A stretch of DNA of 64,000 nucleotides from Streptococcus mitis (GTDB taxonomy: Bacteria; Bacillota; Bacilli; Lactobacillales; Streptococcaceae): NCBI RefSeq assembly GCF_000722685.1, contig NZ_JPFV01000013.1:62001-126000 (forward strand). The letters are read 5' to 3'. Shown piece after piece: positions 28,608 to 37,351 of this stretch. Numbering within the stretch: the first letter of the stretch is position 1; each line of letters starts with the position of its first letter. A program made the position numbers and the translations under genes. The notes under the pieces were generated by a model, which was not told the origin of the DNA, did not search any database, and worked only from the letters and a program-made list of their open reading frames with translations.

Positions 28608-29322
28608 TTAATCAACGTAATCTCCGCCTTCAAAGCCGTAGTATTCTTCCAAACTGAGACCACTCTCAGCAATTTCTTTAGCTTCTTTTCCGACATAACG
28701 AAGGTGCCATTCTTCAGCCATATAGCCTGTTTCCTTTTCCTTGCCTTTGAGATAACGGACAACAAAACCATAATCAGCTGCATGGTCCAGGAGCCATTGG
28801 GCTGCTTTTTCTTCTGTTACCAAATCACCATTTGTCCCAATAACATCAAAGGCCAAGCCAGTTTGGTGTTCGCTATAGCCAGGACGGGCAGAATAACGGT
28901 CGGCAGCTTCTTTCCCATCTTGATTGACATAATCTTGATAGAGCTTAGTCTGAGTTTCATAACTTCTAAAACCACTGTAATGGTCGCTGATTGGGAAACC
29001 TGCCTCTTGCATCGCTTTGATGAGTTTGACCAGCTCTGCCTTGGCTGTTGGATTTTCCCCTGGATTATAGTCTTTCGACAAAAGATAATGTTTATTTGCT
29101 ACGATGATTTCATCGTATTTCCCTTGGATGCTGTAGTAGTCACCTTTATTGACCACTTCTGCTTTTTTCTGGGAAGCTCCCTGAGATTTACTGCCGACTG
29201 CTCCATCAGCTTTGGCTGTTTGTTCTGTTTTAGCCGCTCCATCTTCATTTTTTGTTTTTCCTGTGAACAAGCTGCTAAACTCAAGGCTAGCAAGGCTGTC
29301 AAGACAAGATATCTTTTTTCAT
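28608..29322 (-). pseudogene. ldcB: L,D-carboxypeptidase LdcB/DacB lipoprotein, frame broken at two A runs
   Basis: The frame 28608-29270 encodes the VanY-type zinc peptidase domain: GFRSYETQTKLYQDYV, YSEHQTGLAFDV (zinc His and Asp) and EEWHLRYVG (zinc His). The proper start is ATG 29322, with AAGGAG inside the end of the HIT gene. From there MKK is followed by a stop, because the A run at 29314-29319 has six bases; a seventh gives RYLVLTALLALSLAACSQEK, a lipoprotein signal with lipobox LAAC. A second run (29255-29259) needs one more A to join SQEK to TKNEDG. With both added the gene is 239 codons, the pneumococcal length as I recall. LdcB trims tetrapeptides to tripeptides in peptidoglycan. 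Two independent one-base losses in a conserved gene point to base-calling error. Confidence 0.82.
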
Positions 29323-29324
29323 TT

Positions 29325-29795
29325 CTACTCCTTTATTTCTAATAATTTATCTACTTCTGACGATAAACGTTTGACTAATTGTTTAATCTCATCCGGTTTT
29401 GCTTGACATGTTTCTGAGGTCATTTCTTCAAAGGGAACCCACCAAACTGGACCACGTCCCTTGAGACCGTAACCATTCATATCACCTCTTCGTCTAGGAA
29501 ACAGATGCCAATGAAGATGGGCATCACCATTTCCTAGCAGTTCGATATTCATTTTCTCAGCAGAGAAGACCTTAGCAACTGCCTCTTGGACTAGACTCAT
29601 TTCCTCTAGAAAACGGAGTCTCATTTCCTTTTCTAAATGGTGCAATTCCGTGACGTGTTCCTTGGCTAGAAAGAGACTATAGCCTGAAAAATACTGGTGA
29701 TCTCCAATCACAAGATAGCCTGTTTCCAACTCTTTGACAAAGTAAGGATTGTCCCCAGCTTTAATGAGCTCAATTCTCTGGCAAATAAGGCACAT
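29325..29795 (-). CDS. HIT family hydrolase
   Basis: A 156-aa HIT protein with the histidine triad in GDAHLHWHLFPRR (near residues 92-100). The start region MCLICQRIELIKAGDNPYF carries a CxxC pair. HIT proteins hydrolyse nucleotide phosphoramidates or Ap4A; this one's substrate is unknown. It lies 2 bp before the ldcB start and directly after the M42 peptidase gene. Confidence 0.88.
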   Translation of the reverse strand: MCLICQRIELIKAGDNPYFVKELETGYLVIGDHQYFSGYSLFLAKEHVTELHHLEKEMRLRFLEEMSLVQEAVAKVFSAEKMNIELLGNGDAHLHWHLFPRRRGDMNGYGLKGRGPVWWVPFEEMTSETCQAKPDEIKQLVKRLSSEVDKLLEIKE

Positions 29796-29796
29796 A

Positions 29797-30834
29797 TTAG
29801 TCTACCAACCCGCTCTTAAGGTAAGCATCAACCATACGCTCTGTTGCGACTACCGAGTCAATATGAGTGCGTTCATATGAATGGCTAGACTCGATACCAG
29901 CACCGAGAAGGGCGTGTTTGACTTCTGCACCTGCAGACATAGCTGCCGAAGCGTCCGAACCATAAAATGGATAGATGTCCAGCTTAAATGGAATATCTTG
30001 CTCTTTAGCCAAGGCAACCAAATGTTGACGGAAGTCATAGTGATAAGGTCCTGAAGCATCCTTGACACAGATAGACACTGTGTACTCATCTGTTTGCTGA
30101 TCATCGCCCATAGCTCCCATATCCACAGCCAGATATTCTACTACCTGAGCAGGAATATTAGAGTTAGCACCATGCCCCACTTCTTCAAAGACTGAAAAAG
30201 CAAAATGGGTTGTTACTGGCAATTCAATCTTCTCTTCCTTATAAATGCGAAGTAGGTTAAGCAAAATCGCTGCGCTGACCTTATCGTCCAAATGACGAGA
30301 CTTGATAAATCCTGTATCTGTCACGACAGTTCGTGGGTCAAAGCTGATAAAATCACCAACCTCAATCCCCAAGGCACGAGTTTCTTTTTCGTTGGTCACT
30401 TTTGCATCCAAACGCACTTCCATATTGTCCTGGGTGCGTTCTGCAGTTCCTGCATCCTTGTAGACATGGCAAGAAGTTTGGTGGATGAGGATGGTGCCTG
30501 ATAGCTTTTGATCTGTACTAGCCACATGAACGGTACAGTTTTCTCCTTCAATCATATTCCAAGGAAAACCACCGATACGGTCCAATTTGAGACGGCCGTC
30601 TGGTTTGACAGCGCGGACAATGGCACCAAGCGTATCCACATGGGCAGTCACGTAGCGGTGTTCTTCATCATTTTGACCTTTGATGGTCACATTGACACCA
30701 CCCTTGGCTGTGCGAACCGGCTGGTAACCAAAACCTTCTAAAGTCTTGACTAAATAGTCCGAAATTTCACGAGTAAAACCCGTTGGCGACGCAATGGCTG
30801 TCAGTCCTTTGATATATTCTACTGTTTGATTCAT
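29797..30834 (-). CDS. M42 family glutamyl/cytosolic aminopeptidase
   Basis: A 345-aa metallopeptidase of the M42 (FrvX/PepA) family: first zinc ligand in TAHVDTLGAIV, bridging Asp in SRHLDDKVSAAI, catalytic Glu pair in FSVFEEVGHGAN, and a late zinc His in SHSYERTHIDSV. Such dodecamers remove N-terminal residues from peptides in the cytoplasm. Extended -10 TATAAT at 30857-30862 supports a promoter here; HIT and ldcB follow in the same direction. Confidence 0.88.
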   Translation of the reverse strand: MNQTVEYIKGLTAIASPTGFTREISDYLVKTLEGFGYQPVRTAKGGVNVTIKGQNDEEHRYVTAHVDTLGAIVRAVKPDGRLKLDRIGGFPWNMIEGENCTVHVASTDQKLSGTILIHQTSCHVYKDAGTAERTQDNMEVRLDAKVTNEKETRALGIEVGDFISFDPRTVVTDTGFIKSRHLDDKVSAAILLNLLRIYKEEKIELPVTTHFAFSVFEEVGHGANSNIPAQVVEYLAVDMGAMGDDQQTDEYTVSICVKDASGPYHYDFRQHLVALAKEQDIPFKLDIYPFYGSDASAAMSAGAEVKHALLGAGIESSHSYERTHIDSVVATERMVDAYLKSGLVD

Positions 30835-30880
30835 TTCTTCACCTCTTTTGCTACCTATTATAACACATTTATCATCGGAT

Positions 30881-30925
30881 AAAAAAGAAAATCACTCCTG
30901 TAGACTTGGCTACAAAAGTGATTTT
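30881..30925 (-). terminator. brnQ terminator
   Basis: On the minus strand AAAATCACT...CTACAGGAGTGATTTT forms a long imperfect stem, followed by CTTTTTT. Confidence 0.75.
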
Positions 30926-30930
30926 AGTGA

Positions 30931-32256
30931 TTATTCCATTTCAAAAACATCGCTTTCTTGCTTGTTTGGTAGAACCAATGAGAGCAAGATTCCGACAATG
31001 GCTGGCACCAACCATGGGAGAGATGCTTTAGCAAAAGGAAGAGCGTTAACAAGGTTTGCAAGAAACTCAACCTTAAACGAGCTTCCTAGTACGCTTGCAA
31101 TGGCAATAGCTGTAACCACAGCAATTGTCAACTGCATACCTGGTTTTGAAAGAGCCACAAATTTATTCACAATGACAATCATAACGATGGCAATGGTGAT
31201 TGGGTACAAGATAACCAGTACAGGAATTGAGTACTTGATAATCGCATCAAGACCCAAATTAGCAATGGCAAATCCAATCAAGGTAAAGGCTGTCGCATAA
31301 ACCTTGTAGCTGATTTGTGGGAAGCGCTCATTAAAGAACTCAGCAGTTGACACAATCAAACCAACTGTAGTTGTGAAGCAGGTTACAGTAACCATAGCTG
31401 CAAGGAAGATTTGAGCTGTTGAACCAAAGATTTCTTGAGTTGCTTGTGACAAGATGTAAACACCTGGTGTTCCACCCTTCATCGCTTCAGCTGGTACTGG
31501 GAAATGATTTCCAAGGAAACCTAAACCGATGTAAAGAGCGCTGAAAGCAAGGGCTACAACGATACCAACAACCCAAATAGTTGAAATGTATTCTTTCTTA
31601 CTTGAAAATCCAAGTTGTTTCAAGGTTTGAACTGCGATTACACTGAAGGCAACCGAAGCAAGGGCATCCAAGGTATTATAACCTTCTAGGAAACCTGTAC
31701 CAAAGGCAGAAGCTTGATAAGCAGCTGAAGCAGCTTGAGGACTTGTTCCACCGTATTTGATAGCTCCTAAAACAACCAAGATAACAATCAAGATTGCAAA
31801 TACTGGCGTTAAAATACGGCCGATACGGTCTAAGATTTTTGATGGATTAAGCGAAATCAGATACGCTGCCACAAAATAAAGAAGGGTAAAGACAATCAAG
31901 CCAAGTCCTTTATTTGCATCCGATAAAAGGGGGTTGATTCCTACTTCGTAAGCTGTTGTAGCAGTACGTGGGATAGCAAAGAATGGACCGATTGACAAGT
32001 AAAGAACTGAGAGGTAAAGAGTCGCAAACCAAGGCGCTATCTTCGTTGAAATCTCGTAGATATATCCTTTAGGATTTAGCGTTCCAATTATAAGGGTCAA
32101 GACGGCGATACCGACGCCTGAAAAGACAAAACCTGCGATAGCAGGAAGAAAATGTTCTCCAGATAGAGCACCCAGAGAAGGCGGAAAAATCAAGTTCCCC
32201 GCACCAAAAAATATTCCAAACAGGAGTAAACCTGTTAGGGCACCTTTTTTAGCCAT
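30931..32256 (-). CDS. brnQ: Branched-chain amino acid carrier BrnQ
   Basis: A 441-aa LIVCS-family transporter with about 12 hydrophobic helices, importing Leu, Ile and Val with a cation. It begins MAKKGALTGLLLFGIFFGAG, with the signature GNLIFPPSLG at the first helix and GPFFAIPRTATTAYE. I choose ATG 32256, preceded by AAGGAG, over an ATG five codons earlier. Monocistronic. Confidence 0.92.
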   Translation of the reverse strand: MAKKGALTGLLLFGIFFGAGNLIFPPSLGALSGEHFLPAIAGFVFSGVGIAVLTLIIGTLNPKGYIYEISTKIAPWFATLYLSVLYLSIGPFFAIPRTATTAYEVGINPLLSDANKGLGLIVFTLLYFVAAYLISLNPSKILDRIGRILTPVFAILIVILVVLGAIKYGGTSPQAASAAYQASAFGTGFLEGYNTLDALASVAFSVIAVQTLKQLGFSSKKEYISTIWVVGIVVALAFSALYIGLGFLGNHFPVPAEAMKGGTPGVYILSQATQEIFGSTAQIFLAAMVTVTCFTTTVGLIVSTAEFFNERFPQISYKVYATAFTLIGFAIANLGLDAIIKYSIPVLVILYPITIAIVMIVIVNKFVALSKPGMQLTIAVVTAIAIASVLGSSFKVEFLANLVNALPFAKASLPWLVPAIVGILLSLVLPNKQESDVFEME

Positions 32257-32383
32257 GTAAATCTCCTTCATATTTATAAAATACTGACCTAGTATATCAT
32301 GAATAGGAGTATGAAAAAAGCTTCACGAAGTAAATATTGAATGTTTTCAAGATTCACAAAAATAAGAATTATCTAAAAATAAC

Positions 32384-32417
32384 ATTCTCCTACCTAGATC
32401 ACACCAAGTAGGAGAAA
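32384..32417 (-). terminator. Terminator of the rhodanese gene
   Basis: TTCTCCTAC (32385-32393) and GTAGGAGAA (32408-32416) form a 9-bp stem; the minus-strand tail is TTATTTTT. Confidence 0.65.
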
Positions 32418-32427
32418 ATTCTAATGT

Positions 32428-32715
32428 TCAAAATTCTTCAAAGGCAGTCATACCACCTTGGACATTGATAACCTCATAACCTTGTTCAGCTAAAAATTGA
32501 CAAGCACGCGCTGATCTCATTCCAGATTTACAAATAACATAATGTAACTGATCCTTGTCCAATTGATCATAAGTATCAGCTAATTGACTCAGAGGAAGAT
32601 TCTGAGCACCTTCTAAATGAAGAGCTTCAAACTCATCCACTTCTCTCACGTCCACTAGAGAAGGTTGGTCGTTTTGGTAAAGCTGGTAAAATGCGTCAAA
32701 GCTAATTTCTTTCAT
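32428..32715 (-). CDS. Single-domain rhodanese-like protein
   Basis: A 95-aa rhodanese domain. I choose the ATG at 32715 (MKEISFDAFYQLYQND) after AGGAG. It has LVDVREVDEFEALHLEGAQN and the active-site cysteine loop VICKSGMRSARACQ. It probably moves sulfane sulfur; partner unknown. A BOX element begins 14 bp upstream of the start and forms the whole leader. Confidence 0.9.
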   Translation of the reverse strand: MKEISFDAFYQLYQNDQPSLVDVREVDEFEALHLEGAQNLPLSQLADTYDQLDKDQLHYVICKSGMRSARACQFLAEQGYEVINVQGGMTAFEEF

Positions 32716-32728
32716 TCTTTTTCTCCTA

Positions 32729-32832
32729 ATACTCTTCGAAAATCTCTTCAAACCACGTCAGCGTCGCCTTACCGTACTCAAGTACAGCCTTCGGCTAGCT
32801 TCCTAGTTTGCTCTTTGATTTTCATTGACTAT
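32729..32832 (+). repeat. BOX element (boxA-boxC, no boxB)
   Basis: From ATACTCTTCGAAAATCTC through CCACGTCAGCGTCGCCTTA and CGGCTAGCTTCCTAG to GATTTTCATTGACTAT. It contains the stop codon of the uracil-DNA glycosylase gene (32829-32831) and abuts the ribosome site of the rhodanese gene. Confidence 0.92.
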
Positions 32833-33407
32833 AAAATGGTTTTAATTCTTTTTTTCAAGTCTGGCACCACTTCTGACTCAAACCAAGGATTTTTGACCAT
32901 CCAGATTTGATTTCGAGGTGAAGGGTGAACTAATGGAAAATAGGCTGGTAAGTAATTCTGGTAATGTTTTACCCGTTCTGTCACCTTGCCACTGATTTTT
33001 TCCTGTAAATAGTAGGCTTGAGCATATTGCCCAATCAAAAGGGTTAACTGAATATCTGGTAATTCTTGCAAGAGCTGCGGGTGCCATTTTTCAGCAAAAC
33101 CTGCTCGCGGTGGCAAATCACCTGACTTGCCATGCCCTGGAAAGTAGAAATCCATGGGTAAAACCGCAAAACAACCTGAATTGTAAAAGGTATCTTCATC
33201 TACACCTAGCCAGTCTCTCAGGCGGTCACCACTTTTGTCCTTCCAGTAAAGCCCTGCTTCTTGGGTTTTAAGTCCCGGTGCCTGACCGACGATATTGATG
33301 CGAGCAGTCTTTGGCGCTGCAAAGAGAGGCTCTATTCCGCGCTCGGTATAGCTGGCATTCTGCGGATCCGCCATGATAGCCTGCTTTATTCTTTCGATTT
33401 GAGACAT
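32829..33407 (-). CDS. Uracil-DNA glycosylase family protein
   Basis: A 192-aa member of the UDG superfamily: water-activating motif region IVGQAPGLKTQEAG and DNA-binding loop LVHPSPRNQIW. The class appears closer to family 4/SMUG-like enzymes than to Ung (no GQDPYH). It would excise uracil or similar damage from DNA. Its TAG stop lies in the end of the adjacent BOX element, so the C-terminus (LKKRIKTIL) may differ from relatives without the insertion. Confidence 0.85.
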   Translation of the reverse strand: MSQIERIKQAIMADPQNASYTERGIEPLFAAPKTARINIVGQAPGLKTQEAGLYWKDKSGDRLRDWLGVDEDTFYNSGCFAVLPMDFYFPGHGKSGDLPPRAGFAEKWHPQLLQELPDIQLTLLIGQYAQAYYLQEKISGKVTERVKHYQNYLPAYFPLVHPSPRNQIWMVKNPWFESEVVPDLKKRIKTIL

Positions 33408-33419
33408 CTACTTTCCCTC

Positions 33420-33454
33420 CAAAAAGAAGTCTAAGCATAGCATCTCAGACTTCT
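33420..33454 (-). terminator. pepV terminator
   Basis: On the minus strand AGAAGTCT and AGACTTCT flank a 14-nt loop, followed by TTTTT. Confidence 0.85.
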
Positions 33455-33460
33455 ATCGTT

Positions 33461-34861
33461 TTATTTGATCAATTCATAAATAGCTTCGGCATAGATTGCT
33501 GCTGCTCGGAAGAGATCATCCAAGGCAATAAATTCATTGGCTTGGTGCATGGTGTCAATGGAGTCTGGGAACATAGCACCATAGGCAACTCCTCGTTCTA
33601 GCAAGCGACCAAAGGTTCCACCACCGATGACTTGCTCGTGACCTTTAAGACCAGTTTGTTTTTCATAAACATTCAACAAGGTTTGGACAAGTGGATCTTC
33701 CATTGGCACATAGTGAGGCGTGTGACCGTGTTCAGAAAGGCTGACAGAAGCAACTGGCAAGTTTTCAAGGATTGACTTGATTTGCTCTGGACTTGTTCCT
33801 TTTGGATAGCGGATGTTAAGGGCAATGGTATTGTCAGCGCTTGTTTCATCAAAGCGGAAGACACCAGCATTCATAGAAAGGGCACCCATCTTTTCATCCA
33901 CATGGGCAATCTTGAGACTTTCACCCTCATGGTCGTTCAAAAGAATCTTACCAGCGATATCAAGGTAATCTTTTGCAGGTCCTGCAAAGTCAAACTGGCT
34001 AAGGAAGAGGGCAAGATAAGTCGCACCATTGACACCTGAAGCAGGCATAGCACCATGGGCTGATTTCCCAATGATCGTCACCTTATATTGACCGTTTTCT
34101 TCTTGGAGTTCTCCTCTAAGTTTGTGTTCTGCAACAAAGGCATCTAGTTTAGCTTGCAAGTCAGTCAAATCGCCTGAAACAATCGCTGTTGCTGATTCTG
34201 GTACCATGTTTTCACGCAAACCACCTGTGAAGCTGTGAAGACGGGCTACACCTGTATTTTCACCTGCAAAGTGGAGGTATTCTGTGATATTTCCTTTTTC
34301 ACCGTTGATGATAGGGAACTCAGCATCTGGGGAGAAACCGAAGTCTGGTTTTGCAAGTCCAACATTTTCAAAATAGTAGTCCATATCTGCCCAACCTGAT
34401 TCTTCGTCTGTTCCAACGATGAAGCGAACTTTCTTAGAAGTTGGAAGGCCCAATTCTTTGATGATTTTCAAGCCATAGTAGCAAGCTGTTGTAGGTCCCT
34501 TGTCATCAGAAGCTCCACGCGCATAGAGGCGACCATCTTTGATAGTTGGTGTGTACGGATCTGTGTCCCAACCGCTACCAGCTGGCACCACGTCCATGTG
34601 GGCAAAGATTCCGAGAACTTCTTCTCCATCACCAAATTCAAAATGTCCTGCGTAGTTGTCAACATTTTTAGTTGGGTAACCATCACGGTCTGCGATTTCA
34701 AGGAATTTTTCCAAGGCTTTTACTGGACCAGGCCCAAATGGATGTTCAGCATCAACCTTGCTATCATCACGTTCTGAGTTGATTTCCAAAAGGCTAAACA
34801 AGTCAGCCAAGAGGTCTTCTTTGCGTTTTTCTACTTCTGCTGTAAAATCAATTGCTGTCAT
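33461..34861 (-). CDS. pepV: Dipeptidase PepV (M20)
   Basis: A 466-aa zinc dipeptidase. Zinc ligands are in LGIFAHMDVVPAG, RGASDDKGPTTA, FIVGTDEESGWADM and IGGGTFGRLLE; the lid domain sits in the middle. It hydrolyses dipeptides and some tripeptides in the cytoplasm. It precedes pepV's terminator and follows the nitroreductase gene by 12 bp, probably cotranscribed. Confidence 0.94.
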   Translation of the reverse strand: MTAIDFTAEVEKRKEDLLADLFSLLEINSERDDSKVDAEHPFGPGPVKALEKFLEIADRDGYPTKNVDNYAGHFEFGDGEEVLGIFAHMDVVPAGSGWDTDPYTPTIKDGRLYARGASDDKGPTTACYYGLKIIKELGLPTSKKVRFIVGTDEESGWADMDYYFENVGLAKPDFGFSPDAEFPIINGEKGNITEYLHFAGENTGVARLHSFTGGLRENMVPESATAIVSGDLTDLQAKLDAFVAEHKLRGELQEENGQYKVTIIGKSAHGAMPASGVNGATYLALFLSQFDFAGPAKDYLDIAGKILLNDHEGESLKIAHVDEKMGALSMNAGVFRFDETSADNTIALNIRYPKGTSPEQIKSILENLPVASVSLSEHGHTPHYVPMEDPLVQTLLNVYEKQTGLKGHEQVIGGGTFGRLLERGVAYGAMFPDSIDTMHQANEFIALDDLFRAAAIYAEAIYELIK

Positions 34862-34873
34862 TTTTTCTTCTTC

Positions 34874-35479
34874 CTATCTTTTTTCAATTATTTCATCCAC
34901 TGGCAAGCGGTAGCTTGGTTCTAATTTTTCGTCCGTATAACCTACCGTAATCAAAAGTTCTGGACGGAAACGGTCTTCGATTTCTAAAACTTCATTAACT
35001 TTTGATTTGTCAAATCCAAGAATCAGATTTGATCCGATTCCTTGGTCTGTAAGAGCCAGAACCAAGTTCATAGCAACCAAACCTGCATTGAGAGCTAGGT
35101 AGTCGCTGACCTGTTGTTCGTTGTAACGGGCAAATTCCGCAGGCAAATTCTTCATGAAATATTGAAGTTGTTCTTCTGAGAAATTCTTTGCACCACCGAC
35201 ACGGGCAATCTTGCGGGCGCGTTTCGCTAAGTCCGTATCTGTAAAGAGGGCAATGGTGACAGGCGCTGATGATACCTGTCCAAAGTTGGAACCATAAGCT
35301 AATTTTGCCAGTTCAGCATTTTTCTCACGAACCACCACAAATTTCCAAGGCTGGCTATTGTGGGCGCTTGGTGCCAAGGTTGCGATTTCGATAGCCGTAC
35401 GAACATCTTTAGGATCAACTGGCTTATCAGTGAAATGCTTGGTCGCATGACGTTTTTTATTTAATTCAAGAAATTTCAT
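34874..35479 (-). CDS. Nitroreductase family FMN oxidoreductase
   Basis: A 201-aa NfnB/NTR-fold protein: FMN-phosphate motif KKRHATKHFTDKPVD, dimer/FMN region LAPSAHNSQPWKFVVV, and IGSNLILGFDKSKV. It reduces quinones, nitroaromatics or similar with NAD(P)H; natural substrate unknown. Transcribed ahead of pepV. Confidence 0.9.
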   Translation of the reverse strand: MKFLELNKKRHATKHFTDKPVDPKDVRTAIEIATLAPSAHNSQPWKFVVVREKNAELAKLAYGSNFGQVSSAPVTIALFTDTDLAKRARKIARVGGAKNFSEEQLQYFMKNLPAEFARYNEQQVSDYLALNAGLVAMNLVLALTDQGIGSNLILGFDKSKVNEVLEIEDRFRPELLITVGYTDEKLEPSYRLPVDEIIEKR

Positions 35480-35649
35480 AATCGATTTCCTTTTCTAATT
35501 CTACTGTTTCCATTCTACCATAATTTGAAAGAGCTTGCAGGGATTTTCCATGATTAAGATTTTTTATCACAGACATAAAAAATATATATTGGTTCATCAA
35601 GACAGTTTCTGATAAACTAGCAAGTACTTTACATTTGAATGGAGATATT

Positions 35650-36450
35650 ATGAAAAAATTTAGCCTACTACTAGCTATCGTCCCCTTTTTAGTTGCCTGT
35701 GGAAATCAAGCTACACCTAAAGAGACCAGCTCTCAAAAGACAATTGTTGTTGCTACAGCTGGTGATGTGCCACCATTTGACTACGAAGACAAGGGCAATC
35801 TGACAGGCTTCGATATCGAAGTTCTAAAAGCAGTGGATGAAAAGCTCAGCGACTATGAGATTCAATTCCAAAGAACTGCTTGGGAGAGTATCTTCCCAGG
35901 ACTTGATTCTGGTCACTATCAAGCAGCAGCCAATAACTTGAGTTATACAAAAGAACGTGCTGAAAAATACCTTTACTCACTTCCAATTTCGAACAATCCC
36001 CTCGTCCTCGTCAGCAACAAGAAAAATCCTTTGACTTCTCTTGACCAAATTGCTGGCAAAACAACACAAGAGGATACTGGAACTTCAAACGCTCAATTTA
36101 TCAATAACTGGAATCAGAAACACACTGACAATCCCGCTACTATCGATTTTTCTGGTGAGGATATCGGTAAACGAATTCTAGACCTCTCTAACGGAGAGTT
36201 TGATTTCCTAGTTTTTGACAAGGTATCAGTTCAAAAAATTATCAAGGACCGTGGCTTAGATCTCTCAGTCGTTGATTTGCCTTCTGCAGATAGCCCCAAC
36301 AATTATATCGTTTTCTCAAGCGACCAAAAAGAGTTTAAAGAGAAATTTGATAAAGCGCTCAAAGAACTCTATCAAGACGGAACACTTGAAAAACTCAGCA
36401 ATACTTATCTAGGTGGTTCTTATCTTCCAGATCAATCTCAATTACAATAA
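35650..36450 (+). CDS. Amino-acid ABC transporter substrate-binding lipoprotein (orphan)
   Basis: A 266-aa family 3 solute-binding protein. I choose ATG 35650 (MKKFSLLLAIVPFLVACGNQ) after TGGAGA; lipobox LVAC. The ligand domain starts VVATAGDVPPFDYEDKGNLTGFDIEV, typical of cystine or polar amino-acid binders. No permease or ATPase gene adjoins it, so it must use a transporter encoded elsewhere. It is transcribed alone against its neighbours, with a perfect terminator. Confidence 0.9.
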   Translation: MKKFSLLLAIVPFLVACGNQATPKETSSQKTIVVATAGDVPPFDYEDKGNLTGFDIEVLKAVDEKLSDYEIQFQRTAWESIFPGLDSGHYQAAANNLSYTKERAEKYLYSLPISNNPLVLVSNKKNPLTSLDQIAGKTTQEDTGTSNAQFINNWNQKHTDNPATIDFSGEDIGKRILDLSNGEFDFLVFDKVSVQKIIKDRGLDLSVVDLPSADSPNNYIVFSSDQKEFKEKFDKALKELYQDGTLEKLSNTYLGGSYLPDQSQLQ

Positions 36451-36458
36451 GATATACT

Positions 36459-36489
36459 AAAAGCGATTGGACCAGCCAATCGCTTTTTT
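36459..36489 (+). terminator. Terminator of the orphan binding-protein gene
   Basis: AAAAGCGATTGG and CCAATCGCTTTT form a perfect 12-bp stem around ACCA(G), followed by TTTTT. Confidence 0.92.
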
Positions 36490-36517
36490 AGTTTACATTG
36501 GTTATTTTAGGAAACTC

Positions 36518-37351
36518 TTACAAAAAATCAAAAAAATTCTTCACATCTTCTACATACCCATGCTTTTCTATTAAGCTGGCTAAAAGTTCCAGATTGTGTC
36601 CCTGATAGTTATCTTCACGACGTAGTTCTTCATACATTTCGATAAATGGAAGACCCTGGGACTTGGCCAATTCTAACTCCGCTTCATAAGCATAAGCGAC
36701 TTTACGAAATTGGATATTTACCAATTCCCCGTCTTCAATCTCTATCACGGCATACTGGGCACGGTGATTTTTTAACTTTTCCCAATTAAAATAAGGCATA
36801 CCAATCGAACCTGGATTGATGATTTGTTGCCCTTGACTGCCATAACGAAGCAACTGCTTGTGAACATGACCATAGACTGCCACGTCGGTTTCAGCATCTA
36901 GGAGTTGGTCAAATTTCTCCGTATCATTATCAACCAGTAAGTCACTCCCATAGTTTTTGTCAGGTAAATTATGAGAGAGAGAAAAGCGCAGTCCGTCAAC
37001 TTCTTTCTTTTCTAGCAAAGGCAAGCTTCGTAGCCAGACAATCGTTGCAGGATCCATTCGCTCCATCAAAAACTGGGTCAATCGCATGAGCTGGATTTCT
37101 TGTGGATGTTCCAAACCATATTCGCCATCCAAGGCCTCAAGGACACAATCATCCCAATTACCTCGAACACTTGCCGTTATAGGAAGTCCCTTCAGCAGAG
37201 CGACCAGATCATTTGCACCTGGACCAGGAAGAAAAATATCTCCCAGAAGCCAGTATTCACTGACTCCTTGATTTTTAGCATCTGCAATAACTGCTTCTAG
37301 CGCCGTTATATTGCCATGAATATCTGATAAAATTGCGATTTTATGATTCAT
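36518..37351 (-). CDS. Calcineurin-like metallophosphoesterase
   Basis: A 277-aa phosphoesterase with all the metal motifs: ILSDIHGN (residues 7-14), [18 protein letters not shown], and [10 protein letters not shown] near residue 165. Members include nucleotide phosphodiesterases; substrate unknown. It overlaps the 3' end of uvrC by 11 bp, so it is translated from the same mRNA; AAGGAG precedes the start. Confidence 0.88.
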   Translation of the reverse strand: MNHKIAILSDIHGNITALEAVIADAKNQGVSEYWLLGDIFLPGPGANDLVALLKGLPITASVRGNWDDCVLEALDGEYGLEHPQEIQLMRLTQFLMERMDPATIVWLRSLPLLEKKEVDGLRFSLSHNLPDKNYGSDLLVDNDTEKFDQLLDAETDVAVYGHVHKQLLRYGSQGQQIINPGSIGMPYFNWEKLKNHRAQYAVIEIEDGELVNIQFRKVAYAYEAELELAKSQGLPFIEMYEELRREDNYQGHNLELLASLIEKHGYVEDVKNFFDFL

